From the NCBI GenBank assembly GCA_031261425.1, contig JAISJR010000049.1, positions 1-64,000 on the forward strand: 64,000 nucleotides of DNA, written 5' to 3'. The notes under the pieces are model-generated. The model made no database searches. It was not told the DNA's origin and worked only from the letters and a program-made list of their open reading frames with translations. Made by a program: the position numbers and the translations under genes. Below are positions 17,226-23,973 of the stretch, one piece after another. Origin of the DNA: Planctomycetota bacterium. Its GTDB lineage: Bacteria; Planctomycetota; SZUA-567. The number at the start of each line of letters is the position of its first letter. Position 1 is the first letter of the stretch.

Positions 17226-17549
17226 ATGTTGCGTCCGAACATTTTTCAAGTCGCGCCGCAGGACGATTACACGGTGCTCGTCTATTTCGACGACGGGCAA
17301 ATTCGGCGTTACGACGCGCGGCGGCTGATTGACAAGGGCGGCATTTACGCTTGTCTATCCGATATTGTTTTTTTCAAAAACCGGTGCGTGGTGTTGAATC
17401 GAACGTTGGCGTGGGACGTTACCGGTAATTTCGACCCGACCAACTGCCTCGACGTTTGCCCCGACGTGATTTACGAAAGCGGCAAAATGACCGACGATTT
17501 TGACGCGCCGTTGGCGGAATTTAGGGAGGAGAAAAATTGTGAGCAATGA
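17226..17549 (+). CDS. DUF2442 domain protein
   Basis: A 107-residue partner of the DUF4160 gene. The order VYFDDGQIRRYDARRLIDKGG ... NRTLAWDVTGNFDPTNCLDVCPDVIYE matches DUF2442, including the 'W' and 'D..P..LY' type end. Its last 11 bases overlap the GTG start of the ORF6N gene, so the three genes form one translationally coupled cassette. Function unknown. Confidence 0.85.
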   Translation: MLRPNIFQVAPQDDYTVLVYFDDGQIRRYDARRLIDKGGIYACLSDIVFFKNRCVVLNRTLAWDVTGNFDPTNCLDVCPDVIYESGKMTDDFDAPLAEFREEKNCEQ

Positions 17550-18101
17550 ATTAACGGTGAGCGACAATGACATCAAGAGCAAGATCGTCGTGATTCGCGA
17601 TAAACCGATGCTTCTTGACCGGGACGTGGCTGATTTATATGAAGTTAAGACGAAAGACATCAACCAAGCCGTCAGGCGAAACGCGGATAAATTCCCTGAA
17701 CGGTATCTCTATCGACTTAACAATGACGAGAAAAATGGACTTATCACAAATTGTGATAAGTCCAAATGGCGCATTACCCCGGTCAACCCAAGGCGTTCAC
17801 CGAGCAAGGTCTTTATATGCTGGCAACGATATTGAAGAGCCGGCGCGCGACCGCGATGACGATGCACATTATTGACACTTTTGCGCAAATTAAGGAAGCC
17901 GGTCGGTGTTTGCTTGAGTCCGCCGAGTCCGTCGCGCCCGACAAGAAAGCGTCGTTATTACAGCGCGGCGGAAAAATTCTGACGGACGTTTTAAGTGGCG
18001 AAATTAAGGACTACCGCAAAATCGACACGGAAACGACTTTTGAAATTAACTTGTCGGTGCTCAAGGTAAAACGCATCGTCAAAACCACGCGAAAAGCATA
18101 A
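17539..18101 (+). pseudogene. ORF6N-domain protein gene, split by a -1 frameshift
   Basis: Translation starts at a GTG after GGGAGGAG. The first frame encodes the ORF6N DNA-binding domain (IVVIRDKPMLLDRDVADLYEVKTKDINQAV...FPERYLYRL) but derails at about 17790 and ends at 17835. The rest of the family sequence (KAFTEQGLYMLATILKSRRA..., ending TTRKA) continues in the -1 frame to 18101. One missing A in CCCAAGGCG would restore a 188-residue protein. No classic slippery heptamer is present, so a mutation or sequencing error is more likely than programmed frameshifting. ORF6N proteins are common in phages and stress loci. Confidence 0.75.
17737..17763. promoter_or_regulatory. Perfect 13-bp palindrome inside the ORF6N gene
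   Basis: GGACTTATCACAA and TTGTGATAAGTCC flank a single A. The perfect dyad looks like an operator or strong hairpin but lies within coding sequence, shortly before the frameshift. Confidence 0.4.
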
Positions 18102-18131
18102 AATTTCAGGAAAAACATAAAGGAGAAAAAA

Positions 18132-18881
18132 ATGTCCAACCGCCAACCGTTAGTAACGCGCCACCGCAAAGTGATTTATCGCGACGGCGACAAACTGATT
18201 AAACAATTGAACAATAGTTATTCCGACACCAACGTGTTTAACGAGGCGTTTAATTTGGCGTGCGTGCGCGACAGCGGCATCCGGTCGCCGCAACTGTTGG
18301 AAGTCGTGAAAATCGACGGGCAATGGTCGCTGGTAATGGGCTACATCGAGGGCGAAACGCTCTCCGATTTGACGCTGAAAAATCCCGACGACTTCAACAA
18401 ATACCTGCAACAATTCGTGGATATTCAGTTGGAAATGCACAAACATTCCGCGCCGCGCCTGCGCTCGTGGCACGAAAAAATGCACGGCAAAATCACGGCG
18501 TCGGGCTTGGAAAAATCCATTCGTTTTGAACTGCACACGCGGCTCGACAGTTTGCCGCGCGCCACGGATTTGTGCCACGGCGATTTCAACCCGACCAACG
18601 TGATTATCGACCCGAACGGCAACTGGCACATTATCGACTGGGCGCACGCGACGCGCGGACACGCGGCGGCGGACGCGGCGCGGACGTATCTGATTTTTTC
18701 GCTGAAAGGCAAAGAGGAATTAGCCGGTCGCTACTTGGATTGTTTCTGCGCGGCGGTCGGGACTTCGCGGCAATTCGTGCAACGCTGGATGCCGATTGTC
18801 GCGGCGTCGCAATTGGTCAAAGCCAAACCGGAAGAGCGCGAAATGCTGTCGCGCTGGGCGAGCGTGGTGGAATACAATTAA
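18132..18881 (+). CDS. APH-fold phosphotransferase
   Basis: A 249-residue kinase-like protein of the aminoglycoside/choline phosphotransferase superfamily. The Brenner motif is LCHGDFNPTNVIIDP (catalytic Asp and Asn) and the metal-binding Asp is in HIIDWAHATRG. The N-terminal lobe has a short lysine strand (DKLIKQL). It resembles the small branch often annotated as TIGR02172-type APH or fructosamine kinase-like, so resistance should not be assumed. AAAGGAGAAAAAA precedes the start. It lies 30 bp after the ORF6N frame. Substrate unknown. Confidence 0.8.
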   Translation: MSNRQPLVTRHRKVIYRDGDKLIKQLNNSYSDTNVFNEAFNLACVRDSGIRSPQLLEVVKIDGQWSLVMGYIEGETLSDLTLKNPDDFNKYLQQFVDIQLEMHKHSAPRLRSWHEKMHGKITASGLEKSIRFELHTRLDSLPRATDLCHGDFNPTNVIIDPNGNWHIIDWAHATRGHAAADAARTYLIFSLKGKEELAGRYLDCFCAAVGTSRQFVQRWMPIVAASQLVKAKPEEREMLSRWASVVEYN

Positions 18882-18913
18882 CGCCGGTTGCCATTTCGCC
18901 AAGGGAAAAACTT

Positions 18914-19387
18914 ATGGAATTTGAATGGGACGAGCGAAAAAATGAGATAAACTTTGCCAAACACGGACTTGATTTTAATTATGCGTTGCAAGTGTTTGCC
19001 GACCCGTGGGCGGTAACGATAAGTGACGACCGCTTTGATTACGGCGAGGCGCGAAAAATCACGATTGGTCAAGTGGACGAAGAGACCTTGCTGATGACCG
19101 TGCATACAGACCGGCGCGGCGTCATACGGATTATTTCCGCGCGGCGGGCGAATAAAAAAGAAAGGCGAATTTTATTATGGCTATCGTTAGAACCACGCTG
19201 GCGGAAGCGAGAAAACGGATTACGCCGGCAATGGCGGCGCGAGCAAAAAGCGTGCGCGACGAGGATATTGATTATTCCGATATCCCGGAACTCGCCGAAG
19301 AGATGTTTGTTGACGCTCTTCACGGTAAGTTTTGGGAAAATAAACCGGCGGCATTCGCCACGTCTAATTAAAACCCTCGTTCAATGA
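18914..19387 (+). CDS. brnT: BrnT-family toxin with frameshifted, extended C-terminus
   Basis: Residues 1-85 are a typical BrnT RNase toxin (FEWDERKNEINFAKHGLDF ... RIISARRANKKERR). A normal BrnT ends near residue 90. Here the frame runs on for about 70 unrelated basic residues, through all of brnA, to 19387. Removing one T from the TTTT run at 19170-19173 would give ERRIYYGYR followed by TAG at 19190-19192, a family-like ending that overlaps brnA by 16 bases. I infer a one-base insertion that fused the antitoxin's antiphase frame to the toxin. Whether the toxin is still active is unclear. Confidence 0.8.
   Translation: MEFEWDERKNEINFAKHGLDFNYALQVFADPWAVTISDDRFDYGEARKITIGQVDEETLLMTVHTDRRGVIRIISARRANKKERRILLWLSLEPRWRKRENGLRRQWRREQKACATRILIIPISRNSPKRCLLTLFTVSFGKINRRHSPRLIKTLVQ
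19177..19371 (+). CDS. brnA: BrnA-family antitoxin
   Basis: A 64-residue protein encoded in another frame inside the extended brnT frame. RKRITPAMAARAKSVRDEDIDYSDIPEL matches the ribbon-helix-helix antitoxin BrnA, which neutralises BrnT and represses the operon. Toxin-first order is the rule for brnTA. The ATG overlaps the codons where brnT should end. It appears intact, although it is shorter than many BrnA proteins at the C-terminus. folK starts 12 bp downstream. Confidence 0.75.
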   Translation: MAIVRTTLAEARKRITPAMAARAKSVRDEDIDYSDIPELAEEMFVDALHGKFWENKPAAFATSN

Positions 19388-19836
19388 GTAACGAACTCGC
19401 CACCGAAATTTGTTTGGCGCTCGGCGCCAATCTCGGCGACCGCGCCAAGAATCTCGGCGACGCGGTAAAATTACTCGGCGAAAAAATCCGCGTCGAAAAA
19501 ATTTCGCGCTGGTATGAAACCGCGCCGGTCGGCGTCGCCGGACAACCGCCTTATCTCAACGGCGCGTTGCGGGGAAAAACGGCATTGTCGGCGACGGAAT
19601 TGTTGGCGTTTTGTTTGGACGTGGAAAAACGATTGGGGCGTCAACGTCCGGCGCCGCGGTGGAGCGCCCGCCCGCTTGATATTGACCTGATTTTTTACGG
19701 CGATGAAATTATTGATTTGCCGGAATTGCAAATCCCGCACCCGCGCTACGCGGAGCGGGATTTTGTGTTGCGACCGCTGAGCGAAATTGCGCCGGAATGG
19801 GTCTGCCGCCGCCGCCGCGCCGTCGCCAAGCATTGA
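19384..19836 (+). CDS. folK: 2-amino-4-hydroxy-6-hydroxymethyldihydropteridine pyrophosphokinase
   Basis: A 150-residue HPPK that pyrophosphorylates hydroxymethyldihydropterin in folate synthesis. ALGANLGDRAKNL is the N-terminal signature. RWSARPLDIDLIFYGDEII contains the catalytic DxD that binds magnesium, and IPHPRYAERDFVLRPLSEIAP is the conserved end. No folP or folB is adjacent. It directly follows brnTA and could be cotranscribed with it. Confidence 0.95.
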   Translation: MSNELATEICLALGANLGDRAKNLGDAVKLLGEKIRVEKISRWYETAPVGVAGQPPYLNGALRGKTALSATELLAFCLDVEKRLGRQRPAPRWSARPLDIDLIFYGDEIIDLPELQIPHPRYAERDFVLRPLSEIAPEWVCRRRRAVAKH

Positions 19837-19855
19837 TAGTGAGCATTACGTTTAG

Positions 19856-20212
19856 TTATTGAACGGGTCTAACAAGATTTATTTTTATTCCGTCTTTGAG
19901 CACGTTTTGATAAAACGGAATTACATTTAACCACCGGTAAAAGGTCGCGCAATCGACCACGTAAGCGGACACCGTTACGTCATTGGCGACGCTGACCGCG
20001 CTGACCGTTGACACCATCATTCGCTCTATTTTTTGGGCTTCATCGCGGGTGGTGTGGGCGAGAATCATAATGTCGATATCCGACTCTTTATCGTAGTCGC
20101 CGCGGGCGTAAGACCCATACAGCAAGACCGTTTCCAAACGCTCGCCTAACCGCTCGGCGGCGGCGGCGGCGATTTGGCGCGTGATGAGGTTTAAGGTCGC
20201 TGGGTTGCACAT
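19856..20212 (-). CDS. MNT-type nucleotidyltransferase domain protein
   Basis: A 118-residue minimal nucleotidyltransferase. LLYGSYARGDYDKESDIDIMI has the GSX10DXD active site. Such proteins usually work as antitoxins that AMPylate a HEPN toxin (MntA-HepT). No HEPN gene adjoins it on either side, so the partner is missing or remote. It points against folK, ending 19 bp from the folK stop (convergent). Confidence 0.8.
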   Translation of the reverse strand: MCNPATLNLITRQIAAAAAERLGERLETVLLYGSYARGDYDKESDIDIMILAHTTRDEAQKIERMMVSTVSAVSVANDVTVSAYVVDCATFYRWLNVIPFYQNVLKDGIKINLVRPVQ

Positions 20213-20380
20213 CGCGCTTATCCCGCCGGTTAATTTTCACCGCCGCATTTTACGCGCCAAGCCGCGCGAACTCAATTTCTTTATTTTCCCCGCCGCCGTT
20301 TTTCCATCGAAAGAAAAGCGCGTTTTCCGGCAATTATGAAGCAGAGCAAATTTTGACGCGCCTTTCTTTGGGGAGAAATA

Positions 20381-20830
20381 ATGACGGACGATAGCAAAAA
20401 ACGGCAGGCGTATTTGTCGCTATGGACGGAATTTGTGATGGCGGAAACGGGCGACGCGGCGGCGCTTGACGATTTCGCGCCGTTGCGCGGCGCCGAAGTG
20501 GTCAAATATATTATTTCGCCGGCGGGCATCGGCGGCGTGATTCTTTCGACCGAAGCCGCGACCGCGTATCAGACGCTCGCCAAAGGGATGCCGGAAGAAC
20601 TCGCGCTCGCGTCGCTCGCCGAACATTTGTGGGAAGACGGCGAAATGATTGACACGCCGGACGACCGGACGCGGCGGCGCTATTTTCAAATCGGCGACAA
20701 CGCGCAGTTCTGGGCGGAATTTGCGCGGCGGAACGACGGCAAATGGCTGATGGCGCGCAAAAGTCCGTTAGAAAAGAAAACCGTCTGGCACCGCTATCCG
20801 AACGGAAAAATCAATCTGCCGTTGGAATAA
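20381..20830 (+). CDS. Hypothetical protein
   Basis: A 149-residue soluble protein with a good GGGGAGAAATA site. I recognise no family. The first half is mixed helix and strand (VVKYIISPAGIGGVILSTEAATAYQTL). The second half is rich in charged and aromatic residues (DDRTRRRYFQIGDNAQFWAEFARRNDGKWLMARK) and ends KINLPLE. There is no signal peptide or membrane segment. It precedes the 13-G tract locus by about 90 bp. Function unknown. Confidence 0.65.
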   Translation: MTDDSKKRQAYLSLWTEFVMAETGDAAALDDFAPLRGAEVVKYIISPAGIGGVILSTEAATAYQTLAKGMPEELALASLAEHLWEDGEMIDTPDDRTRRRYFQIGDNAQFWAEFARRNDGKWLMARKSPLEKKTVWHRYPNGKINLPLE

Positions 20831-20852
20831 AGCAGTTCGTTAAAAGCCAACG

Positions 20853-21369
20853 ATGCGTGCGCGAATCAGACGAATTGACACAAATAAAAAAGTTGACCCG
20901 CGTCCGCTACTCGCGGCGTTTGATGAAATGGCAATTCACGGGGGGGGGGGGGATTTATTTGCTGACCGGCGATGCCGACAATCAATATATCAAAAGAAAT
21001 CCGGCGCGCGTGGCGGGTTATGAATTTTACGATATGGTCGCCGGCGCTCGCACACACGGCTATGTCATCACGCAAGCGGCGGCGGCAAAGTTCGCCGCTT
21101 TTCAACGTCCAATCCGAATGCAAGCGGATAGATGGAAATACGTGGTCATTAGCGAGATAGTTAAAGTGCGGATTGGCGCCGCCGCGATAATCGGGCTACA
21201 TTCATTAGCCGCTTGCTCGTTAATTTCCGAAAGAGAATCCATCGGCGGACACGGGCGGGAGTTTCACGCAATGTTGATGCGAACGTTGCCGTGGCGGAAG
21301 AGAGTCAAATACTATTTGTGGAAATTTTTGGTAAAACCGTGGTTGCCGGTGGTTACGGCACGGGCTTGA
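20853..21369 (+). pseudogene. GT25 glycosyltransferase remnant behind a 13-G tract
   Basis: From the tract on, one frame encodes IYLLTGDADNQYIKRN ... GARTHGYVITQAAAAKF ... FQRPIRMQADRWKYV. This resembles the C-terminal half of family 25 (lipooligosaccharide) glycosyltransferases. The N-terminal half with the DxD region is not visible. With 13 Gs the fragment can only start at the ATG at 20923 (MKWQFT). With 12 Gs an upstream ATG at 20853 (MRARIRRIDTNKK) would read through. This is either a decayed gene or a slippage-controlled one. Family assignment is by motif reading and moderately sure. Confidence 0.5.
20940..20952. repeat. Homopolymer tract of 13 G
   Basis: Thirteen consecutive G inside the start region of the GT25-like frame. 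Tracts this long are prone to slippage, and a change of one G alters which upstream start is in frame. Confidence 0.9.
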
Positions 21370-21375
21370 AGTCGG

Positions 21376-21939
21376 TTACGCGACATTCGCCGCGGCGGGA
21401 TTAACGGCGGCGGCGACCGCCGTTGTTTCGTCCCAGCCGAGGCGGCGCATAAACGTCCGGCAGAAAATCAGCGAGTCGTAGCGGTCGCGCAAACACTCTT
21501 CGACCGCGCGGCGCACCGCGGCTTCGGGGATGTCGCCGAGCGCCGCGCGAACGAGGCGCAACGTCGCCGCGCGATGCATTTTTTCCTGCAAGCACCACGC
21601 CGCCAAGCGGGTCAAACATTCCTGCCATTCGTCGATTGTCGCCGCGATGCGCGTTTGTGCCGCCACCATTGCCCACTCCGGTTCGTAGTTGTCGAAATAA
21701 ATTTTCCCGCCGGCGGCAAATTCGCCGCCTTCTCCGAAAAAGACCAATAATTTTGTCATTGCCGCCGCCGAGGCGCGGTCGGTAACGTCAAATAAAAATT
21801 CCGCCGTTAATTTCTCTCGACCGCGAATTTTGGCGCCGGCGAAGCGCAAGCGGTCGGCGTTGACGGCTTCCGCCGCCGAAAATACGACCGTTACGCGATA
21901 CCGCTTGAAACCGATGCTGTCGATTTTGACCGCGCTCAT
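21376..21939 (-). CDS. Hypothetical protein
   Basis: A 187-residue protein starting at the ATG at 21937-21939. The N-terminal 100 residues alternate strands and short helices (KIDSIGFKRYRVTVVFSAAEAVNADRL, KIYFDNYEPEWAMV). The C-terminal half is helical and rich in Ala, Arg and Cys (CLTRLAAWCLQEKMHRAATLRLVRAAL). I recognise no domain, signal peptide or transmembrane segment. It is convergent with the GT25 remnant. Its ribosome site is weak (GAGCGGGG). Function unknown. Confidence 0.55.
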   Translation of the reverse strand: MSAVKIDSIGFKRYRVTVVFSAAEAVNADRLRFAGAKIRGREKLTAEFLFDVTDRASAAAMTKLLVFFGEGGEFAAGGKIYFDNYEPEWAMVAAQTRIAATIDEWQECLTRLAAWCLQEKMHRAATLRLVRAALGDIPEAAVRRAVEECLRDRYDSLIFCRTFMRRLGWDETTAVAAAVNPAAANVA

Positions 21940-22175
21940 CGCGCCCCGCTCTCGCCGCTCCGCGATAATTATCGGCAAGCGGCGACCGAAAATTCAACTA
22001 TTGTCGTAGATGATGTGAAATGCGACGGGCACTGCAAGCAAATTCCGCCGATTTTTTTACCGCGTTTTTCCGCGTAGAAAACGCCTGAAAAACGGAAAAC
22101 GCGCCGCCGCGCAACTTGCGCCGTCGTTGTCGAGAACTACAATCTCTTCGTTTTAATTTCGCGGGAGGATTAACG

Positions 22176-22970
22176 ATGGCGATAAATCTGACAAAAAGTA
22201 GCAACAATCCGGTGTTGTCCGCCGAGAGATTTCTCAACGCCGAACCGGCGGCGGACGGCGACGTGATGACGCTCGAAGGCACGTTGGGGCGGTCGATGTT
22301 TTTATTGTTGGTCGTGTTCGGCGCGGCGCTCTGGCCCTGGACGGCGTTTTTTCAGAACTACGTCCCGAATGCGGAAACGCAGTCCATTCCGAATATGAAT
22401 TTATTTTTATGGGGCGGGCTGATTGCCGGTTTAGTGTTGTCGCTGATTATTTCGTTCGCGCCGAAAACCGCGCCGTGGCTCGCCGTTCCTTACGCTTTTT
22501 GCGAAGGGATTTTTCTCGGCGCGCTTTCCGCGACGTTTGAAATGATGTATCCGGGCATCGCGTTGCAGGCGATTGCCGCGACTTTCGGCGTGGCGATGGT
22601 GATGCTGGGTTTGTATGCGGCGCGAATTATTCAGCCGACGCAACGGTTCCGCGCCGTGTTGTTCGGCGCGACCGCCGCGATTGGCTTGTTTTATCTCGTC
22701 GCGCTGGTGTTGTCGTTTATCGGCGTGGGGCAGGGATTTTTGCAACCGTTGCTTTGGGGTTCGGGAATTATCGGCATCGGTTTCAGCGTGGTCGTTTGCA
22801 TCGTCGCCGCGCTGAATTTGATTACCGATTTCGGCATTATCGAAGACGGCGTCCGCGCCCGCGCGCCGAAATATATGTCGTGGTATGGCGCGTTCGCGCT
22901 GTTGGTCACGCTGGTCTGGCTGTATATTGAAGTTTTGCGTTTATTGGCGAAACTGCGCGGTCGCGATTAA
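22176..22970 (+). CDS. Bax inhibitor-1/YccA family membrane protein
   Basis: A 264-residue integral membrane protein with about seven hydrophobic helices. The first is SMFLLLVVFGAALWPWTAFF. YAFCEGIFLGALSATFE is the characteristic BI-1/YccA segment, and LNLITDFGIIEDGVRARAPKYMSWYGAFAL is the conserved end. The start is the ATG after GCGGGAGGA. In bacteria this family is linked to membrane-protein quality control (FtsH interaction) or calcium leak. Its role here is not shown by context. Confidence 0.9.
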   Translation: MAINLTKSSNNPVLSAERFLNAEPAADGDVMTLEGTLGRSMFLLLVVFGAALWPWTAFFQNYVPNAETQSIPNMNLFLWGGLIAGLVLSLIISFAPKTAPWLAVPYAFCEGIFLGALSATFEMMYPGIALQAIAATFGVAMVMLGLYAARIIQPTQRFRAVLFGATAAIGLFYLVALVLSFIGVGQGFLQPLLWGSGIIGIGFSVVVCIVAALNLITDFGIIEDGVRARAPKYMSWYGAFALLVTLVWLYIEVLRLLAKLRGRD

Positions 22971-23036
22971 CAACCGGTTTGACTGTTGGCGGCAGGGGCT
23001 TAACATTTCGCGTCAATCAACCACGGAGGGACGGCA

Positions 23037-23273
23037 ATGGAAATCAACGCGCTTACGTCGGCGGTCGGCGGCATTCACCGGTCGATGGGAATGATGGACC
23101 GTAGCGCCCAGCGGGTCGCGGACGGTTCGGGCGATTACGCGGAAGAAACGGTGGCGCAAATCGTCGCCAATAAGTCGCTTGCCGCCAACACCGCGACCGT
23201 CCACACCTACGACGAAATGATGGGCGAATTGATGCAGATGGGCGCCCAGCGCAAGGGGTCGATGGGCGTCTAA
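23037..23273 (+). CDS. Small FlgC-like rod/hook C-terminal-domain protein
   Basis: A 78-residue protein that joins a flagellar-rod-like N-terminus (ALTSAVGGIHRSMGMMDRSAQ) directly to a rod/hook C-terminal motif (YAEETVAQIVANKSLAANTATVHTYDEMMGELMQM). In FlgB/FlgC proteins these helices pack at opposite ends of a much longer protein. No other flagellar gene is in the window. Small proteins of this kind exist outside flagellar operons, and their role is unknown. It is preceded by GGAGGGACGGCA and followed within 12 bp by the membrane micro-genes. Confidence 0.6.
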   Translation: MEINALTSAVGGIHRSMGMMDRSAQRVADGSGDYAEETVAQIVANKSLAANTATVHTYDEMMGELMQMGAQRKGSMGV

Positions 23274-23285
23274 TGGACGGGTCCG

Positions 23286-23447
23286 ATGATTAAGCGGCTG
23301 GCTGATATTACTGAAAAATTAGGCGTTGCCGGATTGGTGTTGGGCATATTCCAAGGCAATGGCTGGGGGTTGATTTTGGGCTTCGTTTTTATCGGGGCGT
23401 GCCTTGGCGGGACTTACCGGTTGCAGAAATTGGAGGCGCGAAAATGA
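23286..23447 (+). CDS. Small membrane protein
   Basis: A 53-residue frame. After MIKRLADITEKLG it has a hydrophobic stretch from about residue 13 to 42 (AGLVLGIFQGNGWGLILGFV and FIGACLGG), followed by a basic end (YRLQKLEARK). It could form one long or two short membrane helices. Its stop overlaps the next start (ATGA). I know no family. Confidence 0.5.
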   Translation: MIKRLADITEKLGVAGLVLGIFQGNGWGLILGFVFIGACLGGTYRLQKLEARK

Positions 23448-23578
23448 CTCATCAAGATTGGCTGTGGGTCGCTTATGGGGCGGTTGGTTTGGCGCTCTCG
23501 GTTTATATGTTTGTGCTGATACACCGCGAAGAGCGGAAAGCGCGCGCGGATAAACTTGCCGCCGCCGGCGAAAAATAG
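23444..23578 (+). CDS. Small single-pass membrane protein, CcmD-like shape
   Basis: A 44-residue protein: short polar start, one helix (WVAYGAVGLALSVYMFVLI), then a charged tail (HREERKARADK). The layout resembles CcmD of cytochrome c maturation, but no ccm genes are nearby and the similarity may be only architectural. The start overlaps the previous stop by four bases, and trxA begins 10 bp later, so the four small genes from 23037 probably form one transcript. Confidence 0.5.
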   Translation: MTHQDWLWVAYGAVGLALSVYMFVLIHREERKARADKLAAAGEK

Positions 23579-23588
23579 GAGTCCGAAA

Positions 23589-23903
23589 ATGAGCGAACAT
23601 GTGCGAGAAATAACCGACGAGGATTTTCCGGCGGCGACGGCGAAAGGAGTAACATTAGTCGATTTTTGGGCGCCGTGGTGCGGACCGTGTATGCGTATGG
23701 GACCGGTGTTGGAGGCGGTCGCGCAAGCCGAGGCGAACGTCAAGGTCTGCAAGGTGAACGTTGACGAACAGCAGGCGCGGGCGGCGGAATTCGGCATTAA
23801 CAGCATTCCGGCGTTACTGGTGTTTAAGGACGGCAAGTTGGCGAAACAGTTGGTCGGCTATCACGACCAAGCCGCGTTGACCGCCGAGTTGCGGGCGGTT
23901 TAA
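23589..23903 (+). CDS. trxA: Thioredoxin
   Basis: A 104-residue thioredoxin with the active site FWAPWCGPCMRMGPVLE and the cis-proline loop INSIPALLVFKDGK. It reduces protein disulfides in the cytoplasm. No signal peptide. The start is the ATG after TAGGAGTCCGAAA, the last gene of the 23037-23903 cluster. The context of membrane micro-proteins is unusual for trxA but does not change the assignment. Confidence 0.95.
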   Translation: MSEHVREITDEDFPAATAKGVTLVDFWAPWCGPCMRMGPVLEAVAQAEANVKVCKVNVDEQQARAAEFGINSIPALLVFKDGKLAKQLVGYHDQAALTAELRAV

Positions 23904-23973
23904 TCGGCGCCGGGTCGGCGCGGGCGCGTTAAAAATGATTTTTTGTAACTAAAATAGAGGAAGGGGAAACGTC

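Noticed and set aside
17787-17796. Programmed -1 frameshifting in the ORF6N gene
   Set aside because: No X XXY YYZ heptamer with expected bases; a simple indel explains it better. Kept as a pseudogene with a note.
18132-18881. Aminoglycoside resistance gene
   Set aside because: Only the superfamily motif is visible; context and sequence do not support a resistance role.
16960-21369. Prophage or genomic island
   Set aside because: Several toxin-antitoxin and ORF6N genes cluster here, but there is no integrase, tRNA target, direct repeat pair or phage structural gene.
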